Source: Bergeyella_A cardium
Lineage (GTDB): Bacteria > Bacteroidota > Bacteroidia > Flavobacteriales > Weeksellaceae
Assembly (NCBI RefSeq): GCF_030012605.2
Contig: NZ_CP114055.2
Length of the DNA: 64,000 nt
Reading direction: 5' to 3' (one strand)
A program made the translations under genes and the position numbers. How positions within the stretch are numbered: the first letter of the stretch is position 1; every line of letters begins with the position of its first letter. The notes beneath the pieces are model-generated. The model did no database searches and had not been told where the DNA came from. It saw nothing but the letters and a program-made list of their open reading frames with translations. This document shows positions 27,684 to 35,655 of this stretch, one piece after another.

Positions 27684-28202
27684 TTAATCCTTAGTTAAAT
27701 GGATATCGCCCTCTTTCTTAATAAAAGTCTGAAAACTGAAGTCGTAAGCGTGTTTTTCATCTTTGTGGTGATGGGTTTCCTGAACTTTTATCCATTTCTC
27801 TGGGTTGATTTTTGGAAAAAAGGTATCGCCATCTATTTCGGCATCTACGAGGGTGATTTCCAGCTTATCGGCAAGATTGATAGTCTGCTCATACACCTTT
27901 CCTCCCCCGATGATGAAGATATTTTCATCTATCTTTTTGGCAAATTTCACAGCCTCTTTTAGGCTTCCCACAATGAGAACGCCCTCCTGAAACCAGTCCT
28001 TCTTCTGAGACACCACAATATTGGTTCGGTTTGGCAGAGGTTTGCCAATGCTCTCGTAGGTTTTCCTCCCCATAATGATGGGGTGCCCGCTGGTAAGTTC
28101 CTTAAAATGTTTTAAATCCTTAGGGAGATGCCAGAGAAGCTGGTTCCCCTTCCCGATGGCATTATTCCTCCCCATAGCCACGATAATTGTTGTCATATCC
28201 AT
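27684..28202 (-). CDS. folA: Dihydrofolate reductase
   Basis: 172 aa, near the usual ~160. It reduces dihydrofolate with NADPH to regenerate tetrahydrofolate. Motifs: TTIIVAMGRNNAIGKGNQLLWHLPKD at the N-terminus (substrate-site region, with the acidic Asp after HLPK), PIIMGRKTYESIG, and IFIIGGGKVYEQ for the cofactor. ATG codons at 28202 and 28196 are both possible starts. The shorter gives a typical MTTIIV start. A minus-strand TATCTTTG box lies at 28218-28225. The C-terminal tail of about ten residues extends past the last core strand. Confidence 0.94.
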   Translation of the reverse strand: MDMTTIIVAMGRNNAIGKGNQLLWHLPKDLKHFKELTSGHPIIMGRKTYESIGKPLPNRTNIVVSQKKDWFQEGVLIVGSLKEAVKFAKKIDENIFIIGGGKVYEQTINLADKLEITLVDAEIDGDTFFPKINPEKWIKVQETHHHKDEKHAYDFSFQTFIKKEGDIHLTKD

Positions 28203-28257
28203 TTAAAATACAAGGCGCAAAGATAGGAAAACGAGGAGGGCTTTCATAAAAATAATG

Positions 28258-28265
28258 TAGTTTTG
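28258..28265 (+). promoter_or_regulatory. -7 promoter box of queG
   Basis: TAGTTTTG matches TAnnTTTG. Predicted transcription start near 28272, so the queG mRNA is close to leaderless. The upstream TTG at 28263 is inside the box and is not the start codon. Confidence 0.5.
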
Positions 28266-28277
28266 CAGGCAATAATG

Positions 28278-29207
28278 ATGAGCAATGCCGAGAAATACAC
28301 GAGACTGATAAAGGAGAAAGCCGAGAAATTTGGTTTTGATGGTTGTGGTATTTCCCAAGCAGCATTCCTCGAGGAGGAAGCTCTACGCCTTGAGAATTAC
28401 CTCAAAAATAACTATAACGGTGCGATGAGCTTTCTGGAAAATAATATAGACAAGCGCCTCGATCCGAGGCTATTGGTGGAGGGCGCAAAATCCGTAATCT
28501 CCTTAAAATACAACTACTTTCCCCAAGAGAAAATCCAGATGGATTATAATCTCGCCAAGTATGCTTACGGTGAGGACTATCACGATGTAGTGAAATCTGT
28601 GCTTCGGGAGATGGTTTCCGAGCTTTTGGAGGAGATTGGCGACTTTGGTTTTAGGATTTTCGTGGATTCTGCTCCTGTGATGGAGAAGGCTTGGGCAAGG
28701 AAATCAGGGCTCGGATGGATAGGGAAGAACTCTTTGCTCATCTCCAAGAAGAGAGGATCTTTTTTTGTGCTTTCGGAGATTATTTGCGACTTGGATCTCG
28801 AGCCTGACTACCCGACTACCGACCACTGTGGCTCGTGCCGAAAGTGCATCGATGCGTGCCCTACGGGAGCCATTGTGTCTGATAAGATTATCAATGGGAG
28901 CAAGTGTATTTCCTACCTTACCATAGAGCTGAAAGATGAAATCCCCTCCACATTTGAAGATAAACTTGAGGATTGGATGTTTGGTTGTGATATCTGCCAA
29001 GATGTATGTCCTTGGAACAGGTTTTCTCTGCCTCATAACCAGCCGAGATTTAGCCCGAATCATCATCTTCAACACGCGGATAAGATAGAGTGGGAGGAGA
29101 TTACTCAGGAACTCTTCTCGGAGATTTTTAGAAAGTCGGCAGTGAAGAGGGCTAAGCTCGCTGGACTTAAAAGAAATATAGACTTCATCAACCGAACGAA
29201 AAAATAA
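28278..29207 (+). CDS. queG: Epoxyqueuosine reductase
   Basis: 309 aa. It carries out the last step of queuosine formation in tRNA, reducing epoxyqueuosine with cobalamin and two [4Fe-4S] clusters. Ferredoxin-like cysteines are present: C184, C187, C190 and C194 in DHCGSCRKCIDACPTG, and CDICQDVCPWNR further on. I choose ATG 28278 (MSNAEKY), since 28263 lies in the promoter. 28275 is equally possible. The enzyme needs B12, which fits the probable corrinoid-uptake operon at 1-4.4 kb. queA of the same pathway is at 61852. Confidence 0.94.
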   Translation: MSNAEKYTRLIKEKAEKFGFDGCGISQAAFLEEEALRLENYLKNNYNGAMSFLENNIDKRLDPRLLVEGAKSVISLKYNYFPQEKIQMDYNLAKYAYGEDYHDVVKSVLREMVSELLEEIGDFGFRIFVDSAPVMEKAWARKSGLGWIGKNSLLISKKRGSFFVLSEIICDLDLEPDYPTTDHCGSCRKCIDACPTGAIVSDKIINGSKCISYLTIELKDEIPSTFEDKLEDWMFGCDICQDVCPWNRFSLPHNQPRFSPNHHLQHADKIEWEEITQELFSEIFRKSAVKRAKLAGLKRNIDFINRTKK

Positions 29208-29209
29208 AA

Positions 29210-29235
29210 GCCCCCAGATACTGAGGGCGTTCTTT
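29210..29235. terminator. Bidirectional terminator between queG and the PepC-like gene
   Basis: GCCCCCAG (29210-29217) pairs with CTGAGGGC (29221-29228) with one mismatch, lying in the 30-bp gap between convergent genes. TTCTTT follows on the plus strand and the minus strand has CTTTTATTTTTT. Confidence 0.6.
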
Positions 29236-29237
29236 CA

Positions 29238-30440
29238 TTATTGCCAGTTGAGACTGGTGCTTGGTTTTAGCTTTTTGAGGATATCCTTAGGAATACCATT
29301 TTTGTGAACTAATATAGCGGTGGATTTAAACTGTACATAAGGCTTGGTTACATACAGATAGCCATCATAGTCATTCGTAGTACCCCAAGAGTTTTTCACT
29401 ACATAATACTCCTTACCCGTTTGGTCTTTTGCCAATCCTGTAATCTGCATACCGTGGTCGTCTGTAGTTGTGAGGTCATTAAGCCCCAACTGACGCATAT
29501 CCTCAGTGATTTTTTTATCAGGCTTTGGACCTTTGAAAAGTTCAGCCTTGGTAGCGGCATTAATGTTATTTAAATCAATATCGGGTACATAAGCTACTCC
29601 ATTTTTATAGGAGAAATAAGGCTCGGAGACATCGGTAGCCCAGCCTACGGTATAGCCATTCTTCACGGCATAGTCTATAATAGTAGTAAGCTCCTCCATA
29701 GGGATATTCCAAAGCCTGTCGTGGCTCCAGTTATCAGGTACGGGCACCACAAACGGCTTGTAGTAAGGATAGTCCTTGTAAGAAGTGAGCTCTACATAAT
29801 CATCTGGATTAATGCCTACTACCTCCTTAGCAAAGGACTGAGGGGTGTATTTCTTTCCATTATAGGTAAAAGAGGAAGGGTATTGCCCCAAGTAGGAATC
29901 GAGAATCATATCTACATTATCCATCCAGTTTGGAGAGAGCTTCTTAGCAGGATTTTTTACATAAGCATCGAGTACGGATTTCAATACGGCAGTCATTTCA
30001 GAGAAGTTGTTTCTGGTTTTGCCGTCTTTCAGGCCTGTATAAGCCTCCTGAGGTACAGCACCGTATTTTCTGTACATATTGATAACATCGTGTAGAGCAC
30101 CGCCTTCTCCCCAAGAGATTCCAGTACCATCATTGAGTACATAGAGTTTAGCTTTATCGTGGTAAGCATTTCTTGCAGTAAAGATTTCTGCTAAATCTAC
30201 TGGCTTTTTTCCCATTCTAATCATCTCAGATTCTAAGAATGAATTGCCAGAATAGCTCCAACAAGTGCCAGATGAGCCTTGATCTTTTACGGAAGTTACA
30301 CCATTCTCTTTGATAATCGTAAATTGAAAATCAGGATTTTCAGATTGATTGTTTTTCAAGCTATTTACCAAATTGTCTTGGGCAAATAGCATACTTCCCA
30401 ATGAAAGTAATGCAACGAGTGTGAGTTTTGTTTTATTCAT
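29238..30440 (-). CDS. Secreted C1-family cysteine peptidase, aminopeptidase C (PepC/bleomycin hydrolase) type
   Basis: 400 aa from ATG 30440, which gives a clean signal peptide (MNKTKLTLVALLSLGSMLFAQ). Catalytic residues: Cys60 in DQGSSGTCWSYS, His329 in DDHGMQI, Asn350 in VVKNSWGT. The preceding Gln54 would form the oxyanion hole. Cytosolic PepC enzymes are about 450 aa and lack a signal peptide. This one is exported and probably trims peptides in the periplasm or outside. A longer frame begins at 30509, but the TACATTTG box at 30507-30514 (minus) places the transcription start near 30500, so that start is excluded. Confidence 0.88.
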   Translation of the reverse strand: MNKTKLTLVALLSLGSMLFAQDNLVNSLKNNQSENPDFQFTIIKENGVTSVKDQGSSGTCWSYSGNSFLESEMIRMGKKPVDLAEIFTARNAYHDKAKLYVLNDGTGISWGEGGALHDVINMYRKYGAVPQEAYTGLKDGKTRNNFSEMTAVLKSVLDAYVKNPAKKLSPNWMDNVDMILDSYLGQYPSSFTYNGKKYTPQSFAKEVVGINPDDYVELTSYKDYPYYKPFVVPVPDNWSHDRLWNIPMEELTTIIDYAVKNGYTVGWATDVSEPYFSYKNGVAYVPDIDLNNINAATKAELFKGPKPDKKITEDMRQLGLNDLTTTDDHGMQITGLAKDQTGKEYYVVKNSWGTTNDYDGYLYVTKPYVQFKSTAILVHKNGIPKDILKKLKPSTSLNWQ

Positions 30441-30506
30441 TATATAAGTTGTTTTATGTTTCAATACTTGTGAAAGCCCTAAAAGCTGGCTGTTTTTAAA
30501 GCCGCA

Positions 30507-30514
30507 CAAATGTA
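30507..30514 (-). promoter_or_regulatory. -7 promoter box of the PepC-like gene
   Basis: Minus-strand TACATTTG. The predicted transcript starts near 30500 and has a 60-nt leader before ATG 30440. Confidence 0.5.
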
Positions 30515-30537
30515 ATAAATATTAAATGAAATATTTT

Positions 30538-30567
30538 TTGCAGGTTTGGAAAAAGTTTTTATTTTTG
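30538..30567 (+). promoter_or_regulatory. Promoter of rplS
   Basis: TTG (30538-30540), exactly 19 nt, then TATTTTTG (30560-30567). Start predicted near 30574, with a 64-nt leader before rplS. Confidence 0.75.
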
Positions 30568-30579
30568 CAACCTGTTAAT

Positions 30580-30607
30580 CAACCTCTGACGAGAGCCGTG
30601 TATGTTG
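30580..30607 (+). promoter_or_regulatory. Candidate ribosomal-protein leader structure upstream of rplS
   Basis: In the short leader, CAAC (30580-30583) can pair with GTTG (30604-30607), enclosing a CTCT-GACG-AGAG hairpin (30584-30595). Leaders bound by the encoded ribosomal protein are common, and I recall a bL19 leader described in Flavobacteria. I cannot confirm that this is it from sequence alone. Confidence 0.4.
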
Positions 30608-30637
30608 TTTAGCTTTAACAATTTTTTTTAACTAATA

Positions 30638-30991
30638 ATGGATTTAGTAAAGTACGTACAGGACAAGTACATCGCAAAAAAAGATTTCCCTGCATTCAAA
30701 GCGGGAGATACCATCACAGTGTATTATGAAATTAAGGAAGGTAACAAAACCAGAACTCAGTTCTTTAAAGGTGTTGTTATCCAGTTGAGAGGGACAGGTG
30801 CTACCAAGACATTTACCATCAGAAAAATGAGTGGTGATGTAGGCGTAGAAAGAGTATTCCCAATCAATATGCCTGCACTTCAAAAAATTGAGGTAGAAAG
30901 AAGAGGTAAAGTAAGAAGAGCAAGAATTTACTACTTCAGAAGCCTTAGAGGTAAGAAAGCAAGAATTAAAGATGTTGCTTTTAAAAAGTAA
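30638..30991 (+). CDS. rplS: 50S ribosomal protein L19
   Basis: 117 aa, the normal size. L19 sits at the 30S-50S interface. Conserved segments: PAFKAGDTITVYYEI, the FKGVVIQLRG strand, TFTIRKMSGDVGVERVFP and the basic RRGKVRRARIYYFRSLRGKKARIK tail (read in parts). Strong promoter upstream and strong terminator downstream, so it is monocistronic. Confidence 0.97.
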   Translation: MDLVKYVQDKYIAKKDFPAFKAGDTITVYYEIKEGNKTRTQFFKGVVIQLRGTGATKTFTIRKMSGDVGVERVFPINMPALQKIEVERRGKVRRARIYYFRSLRGKKARIKDVAFKK

Positions 30992-31011
30992 TCCTTTAAT
31001 GAAAACACAAG

Positions 31012-31037
31012 AGCACTCAGTATTGAGTGCTTTTTTT
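31012..31037 (+). terminator. Intrinsic terminator of rplS
   Basis: AGCACTCA (31012-31019), loop GTAT, TGAGTGCT (31024-31031), then a T run to 31037. Confidence 0.88.
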
Positions 31038-31114
31038 ATAAAATAAGTGATTTTATCCTTCCATCTTAAAGCCTTACATTTGGGCAATTTTTAAAATTTA
31101 ATAAAAAATATAAA

Positions 31115-32644
31115 ATGAATAACGGAATTATTATTCTTGATTTTGGTTCTCAATACAATCAGCTAATTGCAAGGAGAGTAAGAGATTTAGGCGTGTATTC
31201 AGAAGTCTTGCCTTTTGATACTCCTCTCGATGAGATTTTAGAGCGCAAGCCTGTGGGGATTATCCTTTCTGGTGGGCCCAGCTCCGTAAATGTACCCGAT
31301 GCCTGCCTTGTAGATAAAGCCCTTTTTGAAGCAGGAGTTCCAGTGCTTGGGATATGCTACGGAATGCAGCTCACTGCATATCTCCTCGGTGGAAAGGTGA
31401 AGAAAGGCGAGAAAGGTGAGTATGGAAAAGCTAATTTTGAAATACTGAAAACCAATTCCGTATTAGAAGGAATCTCTCAGACTTCTACAGTATGGATGAG
31501 CCATTTTGATGAAGTAGAAACTCCTCCAGAAGGTTTTGAGATTTCTGGAAAATCAGGTGTCATCGCTGCTATGGCGAATGAAAAGCAGAAGATTTATACC
31601 CTACAATTCCACCCTGAAGTCTCTCATACAGAAGAAGGAGAGAAGATGATAGAGAATTTTATCTTTAAGGTTTGTAAAGCAGAGAAAAACTGGCAACTTA
31701 CAAACTATATAGACCGAAGCATAGAAGAAATCCGCAAAAAAGTAGGCCGTGAGAAGGTAATTTTAGGGCTTTCGGGTGGGGTAGATTCATCGGTGGCAGC
31801 GGTTCTTATCCATAAAGCAATTGGCAGCCAGCTCACCTGCATATTTGTAGATACAGGCTTGCTCAGAAAAGATGAAGGCAGAAAAGTAATGGAAAACTAT
31901 GGCGAGCATTTCAATATGAATATTAAAATGATTGATGCTTCCCAAAGGTTTCTCAATAAACTCAAAGGCATCTCAGATCCAGAGCAAAAGAGAAAAATTA
32001 TAGGCAATGAATTCATCGCTGTTTTTGATGAGGAATCCAATAAATTAGAGGGTGCAAAGTTCTTAGCACAAGGCACAATCTATCCAGATGTGATAGAAAG
32101 CCAATCGGTGAAAGGCCCTTCTGCGGTCATCAAATCTCACCATAATGTAGGGGGGCTGCCAGAAGATATGAAGCTAGAACTCCTCGAGCCTCTTCGAGAG
32201 CTCTTTAAAGACGAGGTGAGAAAAGTAGGTGAGGAGCTCGGCATTCCGCATCACTTGGTGCATAGGCATCCGTTCCCAGGGCCGGGCTTAGGCATCAGAA
32301 TTTTAGGTGAAGTAGATGCAGAAAAGGTGAAAATCTTGCAAGAAGCAGATGATATTTTCATCGAAGAGCTCTATAAGAACCAGCTATACGATAGCGTTTC
32401 TCAGGCATTTGTGGTACTCCTCCCTGTGAAATCTGTCGGGGTAATGGGAGACGAGAGAACCTATGAATATACCGCTGCAGTGCGCTCGGCAAATACCATA
32501 GACTTTATGACGGCAACTTGGAGCCGACTGCCTTATGACCTCCTCGAGACGGTATCCAGTAGAATCATCAACGAAGTAAAAGGGATTAACAGAGTGGTTT
32601 ATGATATTTCCAGCAAGCCACCAGCAACCATAGAATGGGAATAA
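31115..32644 (+). CDS. guaA: GMP synthase (glutamine-hydrolysing)
   Basis: 509 aa, usual length. It converts XMP to GMP using glutamine and ATP. N-terminal class I amidotransferase domain with Cys81 in GICYGMQL and the FHPEVSHT His/Glu pair, then the ATP-pyrophosphatase domain with P-loop LGLSGGVDSS (about residues 219-228) and the C-terminal dimerisation domain ending SKPPATIEWE. A TACATTTG box at 31075-31082 suggests its own promoter after the rplS terminator. Confidence 0.97.
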   Translation: MNNGIIILDFGSQYNQLIARRVRDLGVYSEVLPFDTPLDEILERKPVGIILSGGPSSVNVPDACLVDKALFEAGVPVLGICYGMQLTAYLLGGKVKKGEKGEYGKANFEILKTNSVLEGISQTSTVWMSHFDEVETPPEGFEISGKSGVIAAMANEKQKIYTLQFHPEVSHTEEGEKMIENFIFKVCKAEKNWQLTNYIDRSIEEIRKKVGREKVILGLSGGVDSSVAAVLIHKAIGSQLTCIFVDTGLLRKDEGRKVMENYGEHFNMNIKMIDASQRFLNKLKGISDPEQKRKIIGNEFIAVFDEESNKLEGAKFLAQGTIYPDVIESQSVKGPSAVIKSHHNVGGLPEDMKLELLEPLRELFKDEVRKVGEELGIPHHLVHRHPFPGPGLGIRILGEVDAEKVKILQEADDIFIEELYKNQLYDSVSQAFVVLLPVKSVGVMGDERTYEYTAAVRSANTIDFMTATWSRLPYDLLETVSSRIINEVKGINRVVYDISSKPPATIEWE

Positions 32645-32659
32645 GTTCTCAACAAAAAG

Positions 32660-32691
32660 CAGCTTTAGATATACTTCTAAGGCTGTTTTTT
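32660..32691. terminator. Terminator of guaA, shared with the convergent gene
   Basis: CAGCTTTAGA (32660-32669) pairs with TCTAAGGCTG (32676-32685) over ten base pairs with one G-U pair, then TTTTTT. It overlaps the stop of the convergent membrane gene. Confidence 0.85.
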
Positions 32692-33885
32692 ATTTCTTCT
32701 AATACTTAGGTTCAGGATGATGAGCGCAGTCATTATGATAAGAGAGGCGAGGAGCAGGCCTTTCGGAGCTAAAAGATAGGGAATGGGGTAGAGCCCCGCT
32801 ATGCCGAGTATGATTTCATTGAGGATAATGCCAAAAATCATTAGATAAATCCCTGCTTTTACCCCTTTATTTAATTCAAAAATACGGATCTCAAGGATTT
32901 TCCAGATGAGGAAAAGACTGATTCCCATTAGTAAAACGAGATGCAGGAAGCCAATGACAAAATTGAGATTATCAAATATAAAAGCCCAAGCTGGAATCAC
33001 GGAAATGCTTTGAAATAAGAATTTCAGGATGAGTGCAGTGCCAGAGACGAGGAATGCCAGCTTTTGCACCGCCGACCAATCTTCAGAGATTTTGGGCCAG
33101 TGTTTTTTTATGAGTTTTACTATTAATCCGAATCCGTAGAGCTGCGCAATAGCTACGAACCCAAGAAAAATACTTACAGAAGTAGGGATTCCTCTTAGCC
33201 ATAGCACCGATAGGCCATAGCCCACGAGCGTGCCCGCTGTCAATAGATGAAAAGCAGTATCGTTTGCCTTTTCAGAGATTTGGATTCCTTTTTTTCTAAG
33301 GCTTATCAGCATAATTCCAATGCACGAGAGAAGGAAAAAACCATTGTACTGAAAGTGCATATAGAAATAAGTAGCAGCTCTGTAAAGCTCTGGTAATGAT
33401 TTCTTACTCGCCATAATATACGCGAGAACGAAGATACCGATTGCTGAGAATAAAGCAGAGAAACTCCCCATCCTGAGCCAAGGGAGCTCGGAGGAAATTC
33501 TCCCTTTAGTATCTTTCATTATGAAGGAAAAATAGGCAAAGCCTACGCATAGGGCAAGGGTAGCAAAGATAATCGAAAGCCAGAAATAGCCTCTGTACAT
33601 AAACGAAAACATCATTCCGTAGGAGGCAATCTGGTTGATGACCATTAGTTTTTTATATTTTTTGATATGGATTCCAAGGCTATCCCTTAGATGCTCTGCC
33701 ACGAGGAAGTAGAGCAAGGCAGTTACCCAGCCATAAAATGCAAAATGAGAATGAGAGAACCTGAAAAACTTATGCTCTACACCATTAATAGGATAGAGCA
33801 GATTATACCTCATTATCACTCCGAGTAGGGAAACTATTAGAAAATTAAAAATACAGAGCCTTATCCAAAAATATTTTTCTTTCAT
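32677..33885 (-). CDS. Twelve-helix membrane protein resembling haem-copper oxidase subunit I
   Basis: 402 aa with about twelve hydrophobic helices. Histidines sit at helix ends as in the oxidase/NO-reductase subunit I fold: RFSHSHFAFYGW in helix 2, FYMHFQYNGFF in helix 6, NDTAFHLL in helix 7 and IGFLHLVLL in helix 10. The paired CuB histidines of true oxidases are not clearly present, so a catalytic oxidase is doubtful. A haem-binding or orphan member is more likely. It starts 39 nt after the phoH stop codon and probably shares its transcript. Confidence 0.55.
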   Translation of the reverse strand: MKEKYFWIRLCIFNFLIVSLLGVIMRYNLLYPINGVEHKFFRFSHSHFAFYGWVTALLYFLVAEHLRDSLGIHIKKYKKLMVINQIASYGMMFSFMYRGYFWLSIIFATLALCVGFAYFSFIMKDTKGRISSELPWLRMGSFSALFSAIGIFVLAYIMASKKSLPELYRAATYFYMHFQYNGFFLLSCIGIMLISLRKKGIQISEKANDTAFHLLTAGTLVGYGLSVLWLRGIPTSVSIFLGFVAIAQLYGFGLIVKLIKKHWPKISEDWSAVQKLAFLVSGTALILKFLFQSISVIPAWAFIFDNLNFVIGFLHLVLLMGISLFLIWKILEIRIFELNKGVKAGIYLMIFGIILNEIILGIAGLYPIPYLLAPKGLLLASLIIMTALIILNLSIRRNKKQP

Positions 33886-33924
33886 TCTAGCCTGAGAATA
33901 TATATTTAGGGGTTTATTAAGCAG

Positions 33925-34890
33925 CTATTCTTCAGCTTCTCTTTGGCGTTTTTCTTCTTCGCTATAAGCATTGATAATCTTTTTCACAACGGGATGCCTT
34001 ACTACATCCTCTGCTGTAAGATATACGAAACCAATCTCCTCTATACCATCTAAAATCCTAATGGCTTCTTTCAAACCTGATTTTTGTTTTAGTGGTAAAT
34101 CTACTTGTGAAGGGTCTCCCGTGATGATGAATTTTGCATTCATTCCCATTCTTGTTAGGAACATTTTCATTTGTGCGTGGGTAGTGTTCTGAGCTTCATC
34201 TAAGATTACAAAAGCATCGTCTAAAGTACGCCCGCGCATAAAAGCAAGAGGGGCAACTTCTATTATTCTCTTTTCTATGAATGATTCCAGCTTTTCGTGA
34301 GGTATCATATCCCGAAGGGCATCGTAGAGCGGTTGCAGATAAGGATCGAGCTTTTCTTTAAGGTCACCAGGTAAGAAGCCGAGATTTTCACCTGCTTCTA
34401 CAGCGGGACGAGTTAGGATAATCCTTTTTACCTCTTTATCTCTTAAAGCCTTAGCTGCAAGAGCAACGCTTGTATAGGTTTTCCCTGTGCCCGCAGGCCC
34501 AATAGCAAAAACCATATCTTTCTTTTCTACTTGCTGCACGAGGCGTTTCAGGTTTGTAGTTTTAGCTTTTATGCTCTTACCATTCACCCCTTTTACTATA
34601 ATATCCTGATCGAAAATCAATGCCTTTTCAGTTTCGTCTTTTAAAGCTAAGATGTTTTCTATATCATTGATATTTATACTATTATTCCTTGACAGAAAAG
34701 CGACAATATCATCCATTTTTTCCTTAAAAATCGCCAAGGTTTCCTTATTTCCTAAAGCGAGAATATGGGCATCTCTTCCCGTGATTTTAAGTGTAGGGAA
34801 GAATGATTTTATTAGATTAAAATTTTGATTTCTAATACCGTAAAATGCTTTTATGTCTATATCTACGAGTTCGTAGGCAAGTTCAAACAT
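33925..34890 (-). CDS. PhoH-family ATPase
   Basis: 321 aa, the YbeZ/PhoH-like size. Walker A AIGPAGTGKTYTS (about residues 134-146) and Walker B VILDEAQNTT (about 228-237) lie in the PhoH domain, with PSQVDLP following. The N-terminal 100 residues carry an ALGNKETLAIFKEKM segment typical of the family. PhoH-like proteins act in RNA metabolism and ribosome maturation, usually next to ybeY. ybeY is not adjacent here. Downstream gene after 39 nt is the haem-copper-like membrane protein. Confidence 0.92.
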   Translation of the reverse strand: MFELAYELVDIDIKAFYGIRNQNFNLIKSFFPTLKITGRDAHILALGNKETLAIFKEKMDDIVAFLSRNNSININDIENILALKDETEKALIFDQDIIVKGVNGKSIKAKTTNLKRLVQQVEKKDMVFAIGPAGTGKTYTSVALAAKALRDKEVKRIILTRPAVEAGENLGFLPGDLKEKLDPYLQPLYDALRDMIPHEKLESFIEKRIIEVAPLAFMRGRTLDDAFVILDEAQNTTHAQMKMFLTRMGMNAKFIITGDPSQVDLPLKQKSGLKEAIRILDGIEEIGFVYLTAEDVVRHPVVKKIINAYSEEEKRQREAEE

Positions 34891-34949
34891 ATAATTTATC
34901 TTTTTTTGGGGCTTAAAGATAAAATAAAAAATTAAAATCGATTGATTAT

Positions 34950-35501
34950 TTAAGGCTCAAAGCTCTCAAACTTACCATTCTCATAAAGTAAAATGATTTT
35001 TTTGATTTTACTTTCTTCCTTTTTGCTTTGCTCCATAGCCAAAGGGGATGGATTTTCCTCCTTTTTAGGAGAAATTTCTAATGGCTGAGAATCGCTTATA
35101 TTTTTCTTTTCCACATCTTGTATGGGAATAGGAAATTCTCGCGAAATAGGTTTGGAAGGGCTAATGTTTTCAGATTTATCAGAAATTTCTGTGGGCATCG
35201 TAGGGATCTCTTCTTTGCCGAAATTCTCATCATCTATAATAGAAAATAAATCTGATGGCGAAATGTTTTTCTGAGAATCTTTTTCATTTATGAGCATTTC
35301 TCCCTCTCCATTAATCAGCCAGTCCCATTGTAGACTAGGGAAGCGTCCTTTTACCTTAGTTATAAAATCTAAGGAAGGCTTGTTTCTCCCAGAAGTGATA
35401 TGAGAAATTGAAGAGCGAGGCGCATCAATCTCATCCGCAAACTCGGAGGAGGAAAGTCTGAAATGCTCAATAATTTTAGCTATCCTATTATTGATATTCA
35501 T
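34950..35501 (-). CDS. XRE-type helix-turn-helix protein
   Basis: 183 aa. An N-terminal XRE DNA-binding domain (about residues 5-65; LSSSEFADEIDAPRSSISHITSGR is the helix-turn-helix, here read in parts) is followed by LQWDWLINGEGEML and then a long Ser/Pro/Lys/Glu-rich linker and a short hydrophobic C-terminal segment IKKIILLYENGKFESFEP. This two-part form is common in flavobacteria. The function is unknown. A minus-strand promoter with TTG-N18-TACATTTG lies at 35525-35553. The overlapping TTACA-AA-TGTAA palindrome is a candidate autoregulatory site. Confidence 0.8.
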   Translation of the reverse strand: MNINNRIAKIIEHFRLSSSEFADEIDAPRSSISHITSGRNKPSLDFITKVKGRFPSLQWDWLINGEGEMLINEKDSQKNISPSDLFSIIDDENFGKEEIPTMPTEISDKSENISPSKPISREFPIPIQDVEKKNISDSQPLEISPKKEENPSPLAMEQSKKEESKIKKIILLYENGKFESFEP

Positions 35502-35524
35502 AATTGTAAAATTTAATTATATTA

Positions 35525-35553
35525 CAAATGTAACATAATTTACAAAATCACAA
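35525..35553 (-). promoter_or_regulatory. Promoter of the XRE gene with overlapping palindrome
   Basis: On the minus strand TTG (35553-35551), 18 nt, TACATTTG (35532-35525). The plus-strand word ATTACAAATGTAA (35521-35533) contains the palindrome TTACA-AA-TGTAA and recurs at about 36995-37007 upstream of the M14 peptidase gene. Confidence 0.6.
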
Positions 35554-35655
35554 GAATACAAATGTGAAATAAACAGAGGAAGACCCTATTTAGTTATGTG
35601 AAATAATAAATTATATAACTAATATGTAGACTTTTATAGTGTATAATATTGTAAA

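Noticed and set aside
30441..30509. Longer start for the PepC-like peptidase
   Set aside because: The extension begins inside the promoter box and would hide the signal peptide that starts at 30440.
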